Shown piece after piece: positions 49,739-60,318 of a DNA stretch of 64,000 nt. Below the pieces are notes generated by a model. It was given only the letters and a program-made list of their open reading frames with translations, ran no database searches and was not told the origin of the DNA. This DNA is from Nissolia schottii. Lineage: Eukaryota > Streptophyta > Magnoliopsida > Fabales > Fabaceae. The position numbers and the translations under genes were made by a program. Every line of letters starts with the position of its first letter. Position 1 is the first letter of the stretch. Location: the NCBI GenBank assembly GCA_003254905.1, contig QANU01064082.1, forward strand, positions 1-64,000, given 5' to 3'.

Positions 49739-50131
49739 ATGTGCATAAACACAAGGCACAGCAATTACAAGCTCTCAGTGAAGAGGGCCACAATAATAAG
49801 AAGAAGGAGAAGACAGCAAAAAAGGAGAACTACCCCTTCATCATCATCATCATCATCGATAAGAGGCTCTTGCAGAAGAAGCTTGAAGCCAATGGCGATG
49901 CAGATGAAGAACAAGTGCAATAAGTCCAATAAGCTCTCAGAGAAGCTTCGGGAACTGAAGAATCTCATACCTTCCCACGATGATGAGGGCATGGTGATGA
50001 AACCTGATCAATTGTTTCAGGAAGCTGCAGATTACATCGTTTTGCTGAGGACGAGGGTCGTGGTTCTGCAGAAGCTGATTGAGTATTACGGGAACAACGC
50101 CAGTGAGAATGAAAATGTTGTCTTGTTATAG
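49739..50131 (+). CDS. UPB1-like: UPBEAT1-like atypical bHLH transcription factor, 130 aa
   Basis: Single exon. The start is the ATG at 49739 (MCINTRHSN); an upstream in-frame GTG is not used. Residues 18-30 are strongly basic (RATIIRRRRRQQK), followed by polyserine (34-40). Then comes a helix-loop-helix: helix 1 SEKLRELKNLIP (about 67-78), loop 79-90, helix 2 DQLFQEAADYIVLLRTRV (about 90-107), continuing to about 116. The LKxLIP ... LFQEAADYI pattern matches Arabidopsis UPBEAT1 (LKELVP ... LFRQTADYI). The basic region lacks the H-E-R pattern for E-box reading, as in that family. UPBEAT1 controls peroxidase genes and redox balance at the root transition zone; the same role here is inference. 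Arabidopsis UPBEAT1 is about 102 residues; the extra length is N-terminal. The 5' leader (49620-49738) is CT-rich. Confidence 0.85.
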   Translation: MCINTRHSNYKLSVKRATIIRRRRRQQKRRTTPSSSSSSSIRGSCRRSLKPMAMQMKNKCNKSNKLSEKLRELKNLIPSHDDEGMVMKPDQLFQEAADYIVLLRTRVVVLQKLIEYYGNNASENENVVLL

Positions 50132-51569
50132 CTTTCTTTGCTCTCCCTCCTGGTTCTTTTGCTTTTTTTAATGTTCTTTTATCTTTCTCTTTTATGAAGA
50201 AGAAAAAAAAAGGGGAAAAAATGAGGGAAAAAAATTGAGAAGATCTCTTTGTTGTAGGTTTTTTTTCTTTTGTTTTTTTTTTCTTTTCTGGTTCCTTCTT
50301 CTATGATTTTCATTAGATTCGGCTAGCTTCTCTGTTTGGTAGTTGGTAGATGAGAAAGTGCAATGGAAAAATGAGGATTGGAAATTTGTAAAGAAAATCC
50401 AGTGCATGCTACAATTCTTTATTTTATTCTTATTATTTTATTTTATTTTAGTTTCTTTGGCATTGTATTTGCCTATTTGGTTTTGTAGGGGATTGGGTTT
50501 CTTCGATCTTTTCTCATACCAGAAACAAAAATTGGACATTTAAGCAGTTCAACAAAAACCGAATCTTGGTGTCAAAGTGTAGGGAGAACAAGGAAAGGCT
50601 ACCCTGAAATTTGAATTGGAAGCCACCTTATGTCTGATTATGCCACTTATTAGAGTCAAATGGAATGTACTTGTTTCAAAATTAAGTCATATTTTTCATA
50701 ATAAGAACGGATGGAGAAAGTTTGAAGGCAAAGAGAAATGAGGGTAAATTTTTGTAAATATTCTTTTAATTTTTTTACTTGTAAAATAAACGGGTTAATT
50801 TGAGAGATATTATGCGAATTTTGGTAATTTTATATTTACTTTCATAAATATTTTACCTTTTAGTAATTTTATATTTATTCCTTTAAATATTTTGCAACTC
50901 TTTTTAACAAAAATTGGTGATATAGTATATTATTATACAGTGAGTGAAGTTATTTGTGTTCTTGAAGTTATATTATGTTTCACTCTAGTACTTGAAATTA
51001 AGAAATAAAAGAATTAGTTTTAATTGCAAAAAATGGTTCAAGTTTTTCTTTTTCATGATTTAAGTTAGTACTTACAAATATCACTAAAACGACTAACTTA
51101 AATCACTTTTTTTACTTTATGAATTAAATTGTTAGTTTCTTAATTTTAGTGATCGAAGTAAAACACGATACAATTTCATATACTAAATAAACATTCGCTT
51201 TTAATACTTTCTTATTTATTTTATAAACATTTAATTATAATTTTTGTAATTTAAAAAATGAAAAAGTAGAGTAAAACTCAAATCTCCTTTTAAAATTTGG
51301 ATTGGATAAGTTGGTCATTTAAAAAAAAAAAGTTCTAAAACAATTCTTGTCAATTGTATTTATCGAAAACGTTGATCCATCCCAATTAAACAACTCAAAT
51401 TTTTTATAAAAAGAAATATTGGAAAAATTAATCTCTAATTTTCCTTTTAACAAGAACTTAAACCGTATTTGCTATACTTCATAATAGAGATCAATTTGAA
51501 TTGTTTATTTTTTGAAAGAAAACTAACATATCTTACGATTAAATTTGACAATAAGATCTATTTGCGTAT
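50132..51569. other. 3' flank of the bHLH gene and AT-rich spacer
   Basis: T-rich 3'-UTR-like sequence to about 50560, then AT-rich DNA. No second gene seen. Confidence 0.6.
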
Positions 51570-51958
51570 TTCAATTTTGGATTTTTTACTTATGTATGGT
51601 TCAAACAATTTTTTAATCCCATAATATGGGGAATGAAAAATAGTTACGGTTGTATGGAAAATTTTCCTGAAATCGCCATGTACTGTTCTGATTTCAGACG
51701 TCAGATTTTTATTTTTTTCTTTAAAAAGCAGGCTTTGAAATCGCCACATAGTACGGCAATTTCAGAGCCTGAAATCGCTGTCCTTTAAGGAGATTTCAGA
51801 AAAAAAATTCAATTTTTTTTTTTTGCTTTTCTAAAATCACCCTTAGCAGGTCCGATTTCAGAATTTAGGCCCATACATTGGTAATTTTCCGTTTGAGCCC
51901 ATACATTCGGATTTTTTACTCCCCAAACCCACATTGATGTTAAATCCCCTTCAATTTT
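51570..51958. mobile_element. Small non-autonomous MULE, 371 bp, with perfect 9-bp target duplication
   Basis: TTCAATTTT occurs at 51570-51578 and 51950-51958. The element between (51579-51949) has the left end GGATTTTTTACTTATGTATGG and the inverted right end GGGGATTTAACATCAATGTGG, which align with the two ends of the 13-kb MULE. Inside are repeated GAAATCGCC and GGCAATTTCAG words. No coding. Confidence 0.85.
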
Positions 51959-53700
51959 ATGCCCGAGACCGATTTAGAGATTTACACAAACTAAATTTTG
52001 CAATCCTTTTCTTTTAAAACCGCATCATCCACACATTACACCTATCTATACATTTTTCATTTTCTTCAGATGCTAGTAGCCTTAGCAACATATTTGTCAT
52101 CAGGTGCCAGAGAGATGCAGAGATCCCAATTAATTTCTCCCTTTTCAAGTGGGTAGTAATAGATAGTACCATTTTTGTGATGTACATTTAATTTAAGAGG
52201 ATGGGCTAGTTCATGGCACATTAAGAGTCCCTCTCATAAAAAAGGTTTTGCACATAATGCAAGCAAGCAAGGAAGCAAATTTGACAGTGCAAGAGAGAGA
52301 TGACAGTCACTGCAAAAGAATGGGGAGGGGGGGCATGCGCTCATGCTTTTGCTGATATTTCATATAATATATCTGAGTGATATGGACAGCAACGCCTATG
52401 ATATATATGAACATGATGCTGTGGCTGTCATGACCTTGACATGTTGTTCATTGGAAGGAAGGAAATTAAGGAAGGAGTCAATTTTATGAACCTCCCATGT
52501 GCAAAAGCCAACATTTAAGGGCTGTTTCCCTGTATGGGTATAGCATGTGTGTTAATTTTTTCCCTATAAATATTACTTGTACTCATGTACACAGTAAAAC
52601 GCCATGATGACTCATGTATCATTTATCATTAGATAAAATCTTAATGAGATGTTGGTCTCATTAAAATCTTATCTAATGATAGATAACAAGTGAGTCGACA
52701 TGTGTCCCATTATGTATGAATACAAATAACACTAATTTTCCCCGCCCAAACTTATATTTGGGCCTCAAAACTCAACTAATTTTAACCCACAAAGGTTGCA
52801 AACATCATGTGGGGTTTCTATTTTCACAATGTACGTTTGTCCCATATATGGGCACTATTTTTTTCTTTTGTTGTTATTGTTGTTTGATTCACTGACATCT
52901 TCCTATGTTGTATTGTTACTGAAATACTCTTGTCATGGAAAATAATTTTTAACTCCTTATTTTAAGTACTATGAAGCTTATAAAAGGGCTAGTGTTTTAC
53001 ATAAAAATGTAATATTTGAAAGGGAAATACAAAATTGTCCTTACTTTTTATTTTATGCAAGTTCTTAATTAGATATGGAACTTTGATGAGTTTTTTTTTA
53101 TATGTTGATTTGGTTGTAAGAATTATTTATACTATTATTAACTTTAATAATGTTTTTTGGACTCCAAAAATATTTCACTGCATAACCATCGTATGAGAAA
53201 TGAGAAAAATGACAAAATGAGACGTTTGGTGTTGTCAAACCCTTTTTTTTCAAAAGGTATAAACATTTTTAAGAAAGTACCAACTTTTGTTAAACAGGTA
53301 ACAATTTTACTATTTTTGAATAAAAAATTCATTCTGAATACGTTCTCATTCCATTATATCACATTCTTTCTCCATTAAGTCATACTTTCTCTCCCCTGCT
53401 CTCCCTCTCCCAACCCTAAGTAAAACTCACTCATCATGTGGGTACCAACATTTTATAAAATGGTCCCAACTTTGTAAAAGATACCAATTTTCAAGGAAAC
53501 TCAAGGTTCTTGGTATTTTGAGTGTACAAATAATGAGACTATATTAGTATTACAAGAAATTCATCTAACATTAATTAAAATTGTCTTATCAGAGAAAATG
53601 AATCTCTTATGTTAATTTTTCACATGATATTATCGTGATTGTTCTCTCATCATTAATTCTCTTATATCCTATCTAACGTACGAGTCTCACCTTCTACATT
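51959..53700. other. Intergenic DNA, no gene recognised
   Basis: Includes the foldback at 52605-52706. Short T-rich frames only. Confidence 0.6.
52605..52706. repeat. Foldback of about 100 bp (MITE-like or hairpin RNA source)
   Basis: ATCATTAGATAAAATCTTAA with TGAGA pairs with the reverse complement of TCTCATTAAAATCTTATCTAATGAT with two mismatches around a TGTTGG loop. Pairing extends outward imperfectly to GACTCA ... TGAGTC. Confidence 0.8.
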
Positions 53701-53701
53701 C

Positions 53702-53750
53702 ATAATAATAATAATAATAATAATAATTATTATTATTATTATTATTATTN
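53702..53750. repeat. Self-complementary (ATA)n/(TTA)n microsatellite ending in an unknown base
   Basis: A run of ATA triplets switches to TTA triplets, forming a near-perfect palindrome. The single N at 53750 marks an uncertain assembly join. Confidence 0.9.
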
Positions 53751-54399
53751 TAGACAATTATGCCAACCACTGGCGGTCATGCCAATCTCTGTGCAACACA
53801 CACCAATTCGCAGGGAAGACACACCAAACTTGCAAGAAAGACCCTCAAAGACACACCAAAACTTTGAGCACCGATTGACAAAAGTCAATGCTTTGAAACA
53901 AACTTGAATAAAACCACCTTTAAACTTAAACAAGAAATGCGATGAACTAAAAATCAAACTCAAAGTCGAAAAGGCCAACCCAACCAAACACCCACTCCAA
54001 TTGTTGAAGTTGATTGAAATAACGCATTGAAAAAAGTGACATTGTTTAAGAGTGCAAGAGGAGAGAAAGGACAATTTTATATTCTGAATAATCCAATGAA
54101 AGGTTTAAGCCTAAAATGAGTAAAGAAAGTAAAAAATGAGAACACCACCAAGACTCAACAATGCTTAGCTCATTCATGATGTGCCTCATTAAAACCTCTC
54201 AAGAAGGAAAAAAAAAAAAATACAACAACATATATAATTCAAGGGACCAACCTAACCAGTTTTTATGATTACATAGTCGTTGTAACCGCATAAAATCAAC
54301 TTTAAACTAAACTCTCAGGAAGATACAAAACAGACTAAAAGAAATGGGAGTACCATAGAACAAGCACCAACACTATGGCTTGTTTCACTTTTTCCTCAC
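53751..54399. other. Unassigned repeat-like DNA
   Basis: A minus-strand frame to 54074 shows no family pattern, and the region continues into a LINE relic. Confidence 0.4.
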
Positions 54400-55060
54400 T
54401 TGCTTTCTTGTAGTTCGAGCATGCTTAGAACCTACCTTTTTTAGCAAGGTTAATTCCAACTAAGGCATTAACCACATCATCGTTAATGTCAACAACCAGA
54501 CCTAGACTTGCCAAGATCCCACATATGTCTAACTTCCTTAATAGTCTCAGAGTGGCCCGAATCGCTAGAGTCTCCCAACTTAGCCTCTACAGAGTCTTGA
54601 CTGGTACCAACATTTTTCTTACCTTTCAACAAATACCTCTTAACTAAAGGTATGCCCTTTCTTTATTCAATATTACCCTTGCTTACCTTCTTTTTCCTTT
54701 TGCATCTCAAAGCCAATTGGGTCATAACTTCATCTTCCTCATTGCTGATTTGGGAGTATCCCCTCTCAGTCTCATGTTCACCTAGCAAAGAACTAGCAAA
54801 ACCCACATTTACATTAGGCCCTGGTCCACATGAAAGAGAACCATTCAAAACTGAGATGAGCCCAAAACTAGGAAGAAAAGGCAAAGAGGAGGATGCGGCA
54901 AAATATGTGGGAGAACCATATGGTCCCAACAAAGAAGGCATGTCCCATGGCAAACTCTCATCCGAATTAAGGCCACAAGTGACACAAAATCTAAGGGAGA
55001 CTCATCACCTCCACCATCATGTAAAGGAACCAAATCATTGACACTAGCAACTAGATCATA
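54400..55060 (-). pseudogene. LINE relic (region before the reverse transcriptase)
   Basis: On the minus strand, coding pieces read SNEEDEVMTQLALRCKRKKK, then KLGDSSDSGHSETIKEVRHMWDLGKS, cut here as two parts around SDSGHSETI. After a frameshift comes LVVDINDDVVNALVGI. The E-x6-WDLGKSLGL pattern is usual in the linker before the endonuclease of plant LINEs. Stops and shifts show decay. Confidence 0.5.
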
Positions 55061-55156
55061 ATTATCAATAATTGCATAAGAAGGTTCAACTTTGGCTTTA
55101 TCACAACATTATCTTGAACCTGTTCATCCCCATGAGACGAAGGAACTCAACCCAAA

Positions 55157-55390
55157 TGTTATGACCCAAGCCCATGAAGAGAACCCAACCCAAAATATTA
55201 GTCCATTCAGTGGAAAAACTTCATGGCTTAAGTACAACATTGAGTTTGCTTGCCTACTCAATGTGGGATTCATAACACTAAGGCTATAAATATGGAGCCA
55301 AATTCTTAATTTCAATTCACAACATTTAGAAACACTTTAAGCTTGTATCTAACTTTTTTCTTTCTCTTACTCTTGTTTTAGAGTTGTGAG
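55157..55390 (+). mobile_element. LTR-like fragment with TATA box
   Basis: TGTTATGACC (55157) and CATAACA (55271-55277) are inverted. A TATA box GGCTATAAATATGG follows (55283). No second copy was found in the window. Confidence 0.4.
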
Positions 55391-55436
55391 GTATATGTTG
55401 GATATTTGCTTTGGAAAGTGTGGGCGTAATGGGGCA

Positions 55437-56009
55437 ACTGAAGGATGAATGACCAGGTTTAAAGCTGAGTGTTGGTTATTGAAAGTTTTGATCAAATCAG
55501 TGATTGCAAGTGAAGGATGAATGACCAAGTTTAAAGCAAATCTAACAAGTGATATGAACTCTACCATTAGAACGACCAACTCAACCACCACGACCTTTGC
55601 CACCATGGCCGCAGCCACAATTGCACCCACCTCTTGACACCTGATGTGCCTACAGTGAATTTGACTTTGAAGCACCTTCACAATCACTTTGTGAGTGAGA
55701 TTTGATTGCTACATGAGATTGGCAAAATAAATCTGTAGATCTAGAGCTGAACTGTTTAACTAAGCAAGATTCAAGCGCCATCAAAAACGTTTCGATCTCA
55801 GTAATAGGATATGGCTCAACGCATGACAAAATTGAAGTCACAAAGGCATTGTATTCGGAGGGAAGTCCTTTGAGGATTACCTCTAGGAATCAAAATTGGA
55901 GTTCGCACCGGACACAGTGGCACCAATAGTGGCACCGGAGTGTGCACAAAAGAATTTCGCAAGTTGAGGCCAACAAGATCTCTTGAAGGGGAATTTGGTT
56001 CTGATACCA
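55437..56009 (-). pseudogene. Copia gag relic with zinc-knuckle
   Basis: On the minus strand GLPSEYNAFVTSI (about 55830-55870), a hallmark of copia gag (UBN2 type), is followed by ITEIETFLMALES and further on by a CCHC zinc knuckle C-x2-C-FKLG-H-SSFT-C with a stop between its first two cysteines. Part of the knuckle (FKPGHSSFSC) is repeated about 70 bases later. Frameshifts are present, and protease and polymerase are absent. It lies between the LTR and primer site on the right and unrelated DNA on the left. Confidence 0.75.
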
Positions 56010-56275
56010 TGTTGAAGTGAATCTAGAGAGAGAATTGAGTGATAATCAAGAGAATCTAGAGAGAAGAATTATGGCTCAATTTTCGAATCTATTCACACTG
56101 AATAATTACACGTCTACATTTGGTATTTATACCAAAGCTAGATACATTGAGGTGCCTAGATAAACTCAAGGATTAATGACAAACTCTCTAACTAATAACT
56201 AAATCAAACTACTAGTGCCACATTAGCAATGGTTAGTTACATGATTGGTTGAGTTGTGACTATCACACTCTAACA
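55997..56275 (-). mobile_element. Copia 5' LTR (266 bp) with primer-binding site
   Basis: The LTR is 56010-56275: TGTTGAAGTG ... CTCTAACA, reading TGTTAGAG ... TTCAACA on the minus strand. Next to it, 55997-56009 is the complement of TGGTATCAGAACC, the initiator-methionine tRNA site. No matching 3' LTR lies in the window. Confidence 0.75.
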
Positions 56276-58540
56276 ATAACTAAGGTAAAACTACAAAAGT
56301 GACAACTAATAAGCATTAATTATGACTTAACCCTAATTAGTTAATTAGGGTGTTATATTTTCTCTCTCTCTCTTCTCCTCACTCCCCTTCATGCTTTCTT
56401 CTTCATTTCTTCTTATTCTTTCTTTTTCTATCTTTTCCCCAACTCTTTCTTCATTTTTTCTTCTTCATTTTTTTTTCCGCAAACATTATGGAACACATAA
56501 TTTTCATTTTTGTTTCCCTTATATTCATTGTATCTGGTTATTCAAAAGTTTGTGCATTTTGTAGAAAAGTGTGTATACTTGTTCAAAAGCTTATATACGC
56601 AAGCACCACAATTTTCTTCTTCGTATTTGTCATCACTTTCGTTTTTGTCATTTTCTTTATTCTAATTGTTAAAAAATTTGTGCATCCTTGTTAAAAAATT
56701 TGCGTTCGGTTGTGGATGTACGCCTGTGCTGGATTGTTTTGCTTTTGTTTTGCCTCCTATGCTGCGGTAACCTGCTTCTGATGCTATCGACGGCTCCTGC
56801 CAAAGGAGTTTCTGGAGGTGAATTAGTCTGTGCATATCATTGGTTCTGGGTGGAGAATATGTTGATGATCCTGCCGGTGCTGTTTGCTGCTGGTTTTATG
56901 CTGCATGTATTTTCTTCTTTTTTTTTTTTGGGTTGTCTGTTTGGGCCCTGGTTTCCCTTTTGTGGTGTGGGATATCCAGCCTCATCCATCACCTAGTTAA
57001 ACAGGACAGGTGATGAATTTTGCTTTCTTGGGTGTAGTAGCTAGAGAGATAAATTGGTTTGTCATCATTGTTTTGGGATCTTAGGGCTTTGGTGTATTGT
57101 TTCATTTGCTGTGTGGTGCTTGGCACCGTTTGCCCTTCCCTCTACGCCCCAATTTTGGGTTTGATAGAGTGTAATTCAACTAAAAATAAAGTTGGTCTAC
57201 GTGAGTATTAAAAAGTTTTGTTGTTATTTTTTTTTAATTTTCGTCATATTTTTTTATTTTTAATTGTTCAAAAATTTGTGTATACTTATTTAAAAGTTTA
57301 TGTATATGAGTAACAAAATAAGAGTGAATAAAAAGTTGGTCTTCGTCGATTAACTTAGTTCTTTATATAGTGTATGAGAGCATACTATTGCTCACCATAG
57401 AGCATTATTACATAGAAACAATACTGTTATTAGCTTAACAAATTACAACAGGTCATAGTTGGCACTTAACTAATCAACCAACTATTTACACACGTGTTAA
57501 TACAATTTTTTTTTTCTTTTTCTTTTTCGTTTTCATTTTTGTTTTTATTTTCATTTTCATCTTATTTTTTTTATTTTTTTTATTGAAAAGTTTGTGTATG
57601 TGAACATAAAAGTGTGTGTATCTTTTTGGAATATTTGTATATGATAGAGAGTGCATTCACGCGTTTTGAGAGTGAGCGAAGAGTAAAAAAAAAGTGTGAT
57701 GGTTATTATTTTACTATTTAATGTGGCGCAGATTTAATTTTATTTAATTTTTATATTTAAAGAAGTCATGCATATATGTGAAAAAATTTATGCATACGAG
57801 GGAAAAGTTTGAGTGAGATACAGCGTACGAATGCATACGTGTAAAAACTGTACGTAAATATACTGTGATTGTACAATGGATGCAATTTCAGTACCCCTAG
57901 CATTATTTTTTTTTTTTTAATACCATTGACCATAGCGTTAGGTACCATATTTATTTATTTATTCCAAAAGCAGTCATACTTAGCTGTTTTTTTGTTTCTT
58001 TCCTTTTTGTCACCACTCGATCACGATACAGTTTCTCTGCAACTTCTTGACATTTTTTTATTGTTGAATGTTTAAAAAAAGACCTTGACATTTTTTCTTA
58101 TTGTTAAATGTTTAAAAAAAGACCCGCCCGAAGATTCCTATTAGTCTTCCCTTTTAGACTGTTGTCTTATGTATGTATAGTATATCGAAACCCATGGCTT
58201 AAGGGGAAACGTTTGCTCCAAGTGTGGTTGCTTCTCTTGGATTCCCAGTAAATTCTTTTGCTGTTTATTTGTTTCATTTTAATGCCCTCTTCTATTGCTT
58301 TTCATGTTTGCTTCTTTGGTTCAAAGTTGTCTCATCACCATTTTGAATCACTCAGCAGTATTTTTTTTTTCAACCTTTTCCTGTCTATATTTGCATAGTT
58401 TGTTGAGGCAAGGATATATATTGGAATGACATAGGATGCTATAAGACCTTGAGCACTGACTTGTGACGCTGTTGATGTCTTGTTTTTAAAATAGAAATTT
58501 AAGAGTTCCATCGTTCTCTGAATCACTAATTCTGTTTCAG
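56276..58540. other. T-rich spacer with degenerate AAAAGTTTGTGTATA repeats
   Basis: Variants of TTCAAAAGTTTGTGYAT and GTGTGTATACTT recur at 56540-56600, 57265-57320, 57590-57650 and 57780-57840. Two exact 39-bp tandem copies (CTTGACATTTTTT ... AAAAAAAGAC) lie at 58045-58122. Hydrophobic frames at 56350-56996 are composition artefacts, though 56700-57180 may be a LINE 3' end. Confidence 0.5.
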
Positions 58541-59101
58541 TGCTGACCAAATTCTCAGGTGGATATACAGAGCCAACAAACAAAAAAAAAAAGAGAGGAT
58601 GGAACACCGTGGAGCACAAGTTGGATGTTTGAAGAAAAAACTTATTGTTCTTGATATAAATGGGCTGCTTGTGGACTTAGTTTACCCTCCTCCAAATGAT
58701 CAAAAAGAAGATGCAATAGTTGAGGGGGTAGCAAGTGAGCCATTACTGTTTTATTCTACAATTTTTTTAATGAATCATCCATACATTGCTAATTAGGTTG
58801 TGTTTGATTTCAGTGTTCAAGAGACCTTTTGTTCTTGAGTTCCTGAAGTTTTGCCTTGAGAATTTCGAAGTTGGCATATGGTCTTCAAGATCCAAGTACT
58901 CTTTAGTTATCTTTAATAAATATGACTTAATTATGTTCTCGTGTTCAGTATGCCTTTTCACTTTTTCTGTTTTAGAATGACTGCATTATATCAATTAGCT
59001 TGAATATAAACTTCTGAATTTTGTCTCTTTGTAGGGCATATGTTGAACCGATCGTTGATTACTTGATGGGAGACATGAAAGTCAAGTTGCTTTTCGCTTG
59101 G
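58541..59101 (+). CDS. FCP1/NIF-type HAD phosphatase-like gene, first three visible exons
   Basis: The exons are 58541-58734, 58814-58895 and 59035-59101. The donors (CAA|GTGAGC, CAA|GTACTC, TGG|GTAAAC) and acceptors (TTTCAG, TTTGTAG) keep one frame. The first exon may instead be the start, with ATG at 58599 (MEHRGAQVGCLKKK). It carries HAD motif I as LIVLDINGLLVDLV. Exon 2 reads FKRPFVLEFLKFCLENF then VGIWSSRSK (motif II region, S/T block). Exon 3 reads VEPIVDYLMGDMKVKLLFAW. This matches the plant group of HAD proteins with an FCP1-like domain. The second Asp of DxDG is Asn (DING), so catalysis is doubtful, although plant relatives share DxNG. Later exons with motif III are not in the window; a 4.1-kb retrotransposon occupies the following intron or replaces them. 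Confidence 0.75.
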
Positions 59102-59505
59102 GTAAACATTTGTTGAGCTTATTTTTTGACTTCCAAACTCTCTATTACCTTTTTTTCTTGTTGACCTCTCCAATGATCTTGGTTTAGTAAATTTTAAAAG
59201 AATAATACATATCTAAAAATTTGTTGTTCCGGCGTACTAAGAAAAAATTATTTTTGGTTACTTTCTTTTATCTAATCTATCAGTTTAATTTGTTAACCTT
59301 TTTTTTTTTTTTCAATTTGATCCTTTATATTTCAAATCGATATCAATTTAGTCTCCTTGTATTTCAACTCACTATTACTTTTGTCGACTACAACAACGGA
59401 TGAAAAGAAGTCCAATTTGAAACGTACGTAAAAAAACCAAATCGACAAACAGGGAGCAAAATCGATGGATCGGTTAAAAACATGGCTTGCATTTTGGTAG
59501 GGTAT
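59102..59505 (+). other. Start of intron 3 of the HAD-like gene
   Basis: Begins GTAAAC, is T-rich, and has a repeat-like ATTTGATCCTTTATATTTCAA segment (59320). Confidence 0.5.
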
Positions 59506-60318
59506 TGTACCAAGGGGGTACAATTTGGATTTTGGAGCTCCTCTGCTGATTCGGGATCGCCGGGACGGGTAGCTACAAGGACTCCGACGCTCAAGTTAGT
59601 GAAGGTGTGAAGCAATAGGGGAATCAAAGGGGAAGATAGGTTCTGGGCGTACCTGGGGTGCTGCTTAGGTTTAAATACCTGAGTGGTGGCCGTGAATCCT
59701 GCTATCTCGGGGATCTTTCCGTTGAGTTGGCCTCCGAGGATTGTGGAGCGTTACTCGTAGGAAAGAGGATATCACGAGGCGAGAATCTCGCCTTCGAGGA
59801 TGGTGGAGCGTTGCTCCCTGGAGGGAGGATATCACAGGGTGAGAATCTCTCTGATCGTTGGCGGGGTGATAACTTGGGTCAGGTTGATCCGCGGGCCTTC
59901 GGGTTTAGGTTCTAAGATGGGCCTTAATGATCCAATTTATAACAGGAGCCCCCCAGCTCGGAGTGCGGAGGGAAGCTTCGTGGTCTGAGTTAGATACATG
60001 TGTGTCATCTCAAAATTGTTCCATGAAAGAGGGTTCCGTGGTGTTAGAGACGTATGATAATATGAATTTGTTTCGTGGAAGCTTATTCGTTTTATGATTT
60101 TGTTGCTCTCGGTTTGGTATCAGGCTTATGACTTGGTTATTTTATTGCTCTCAGTTTTGTACTGGGCTTAAGTAATTTTTCTTTTTGCGGATTGTTGCCG
60201 ACGCCCGAGTGATCAGTTCGGGGGAATTGTTTCTTTACCTCTTTTTCAACGATTTTTTCTAATGCTTGACCATGAAAAGTATTGGGAATCCTGCATTTAT
60301 TATTTCATACTAGGGTTA

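Noticed and set aside
56350..56996. Two adjacent hydrophobic frames resembling membrane proteins
   Set aside because: T-rich composition explains the Phe/Leu content; sequence is repeat-like and no family pattern is seen.
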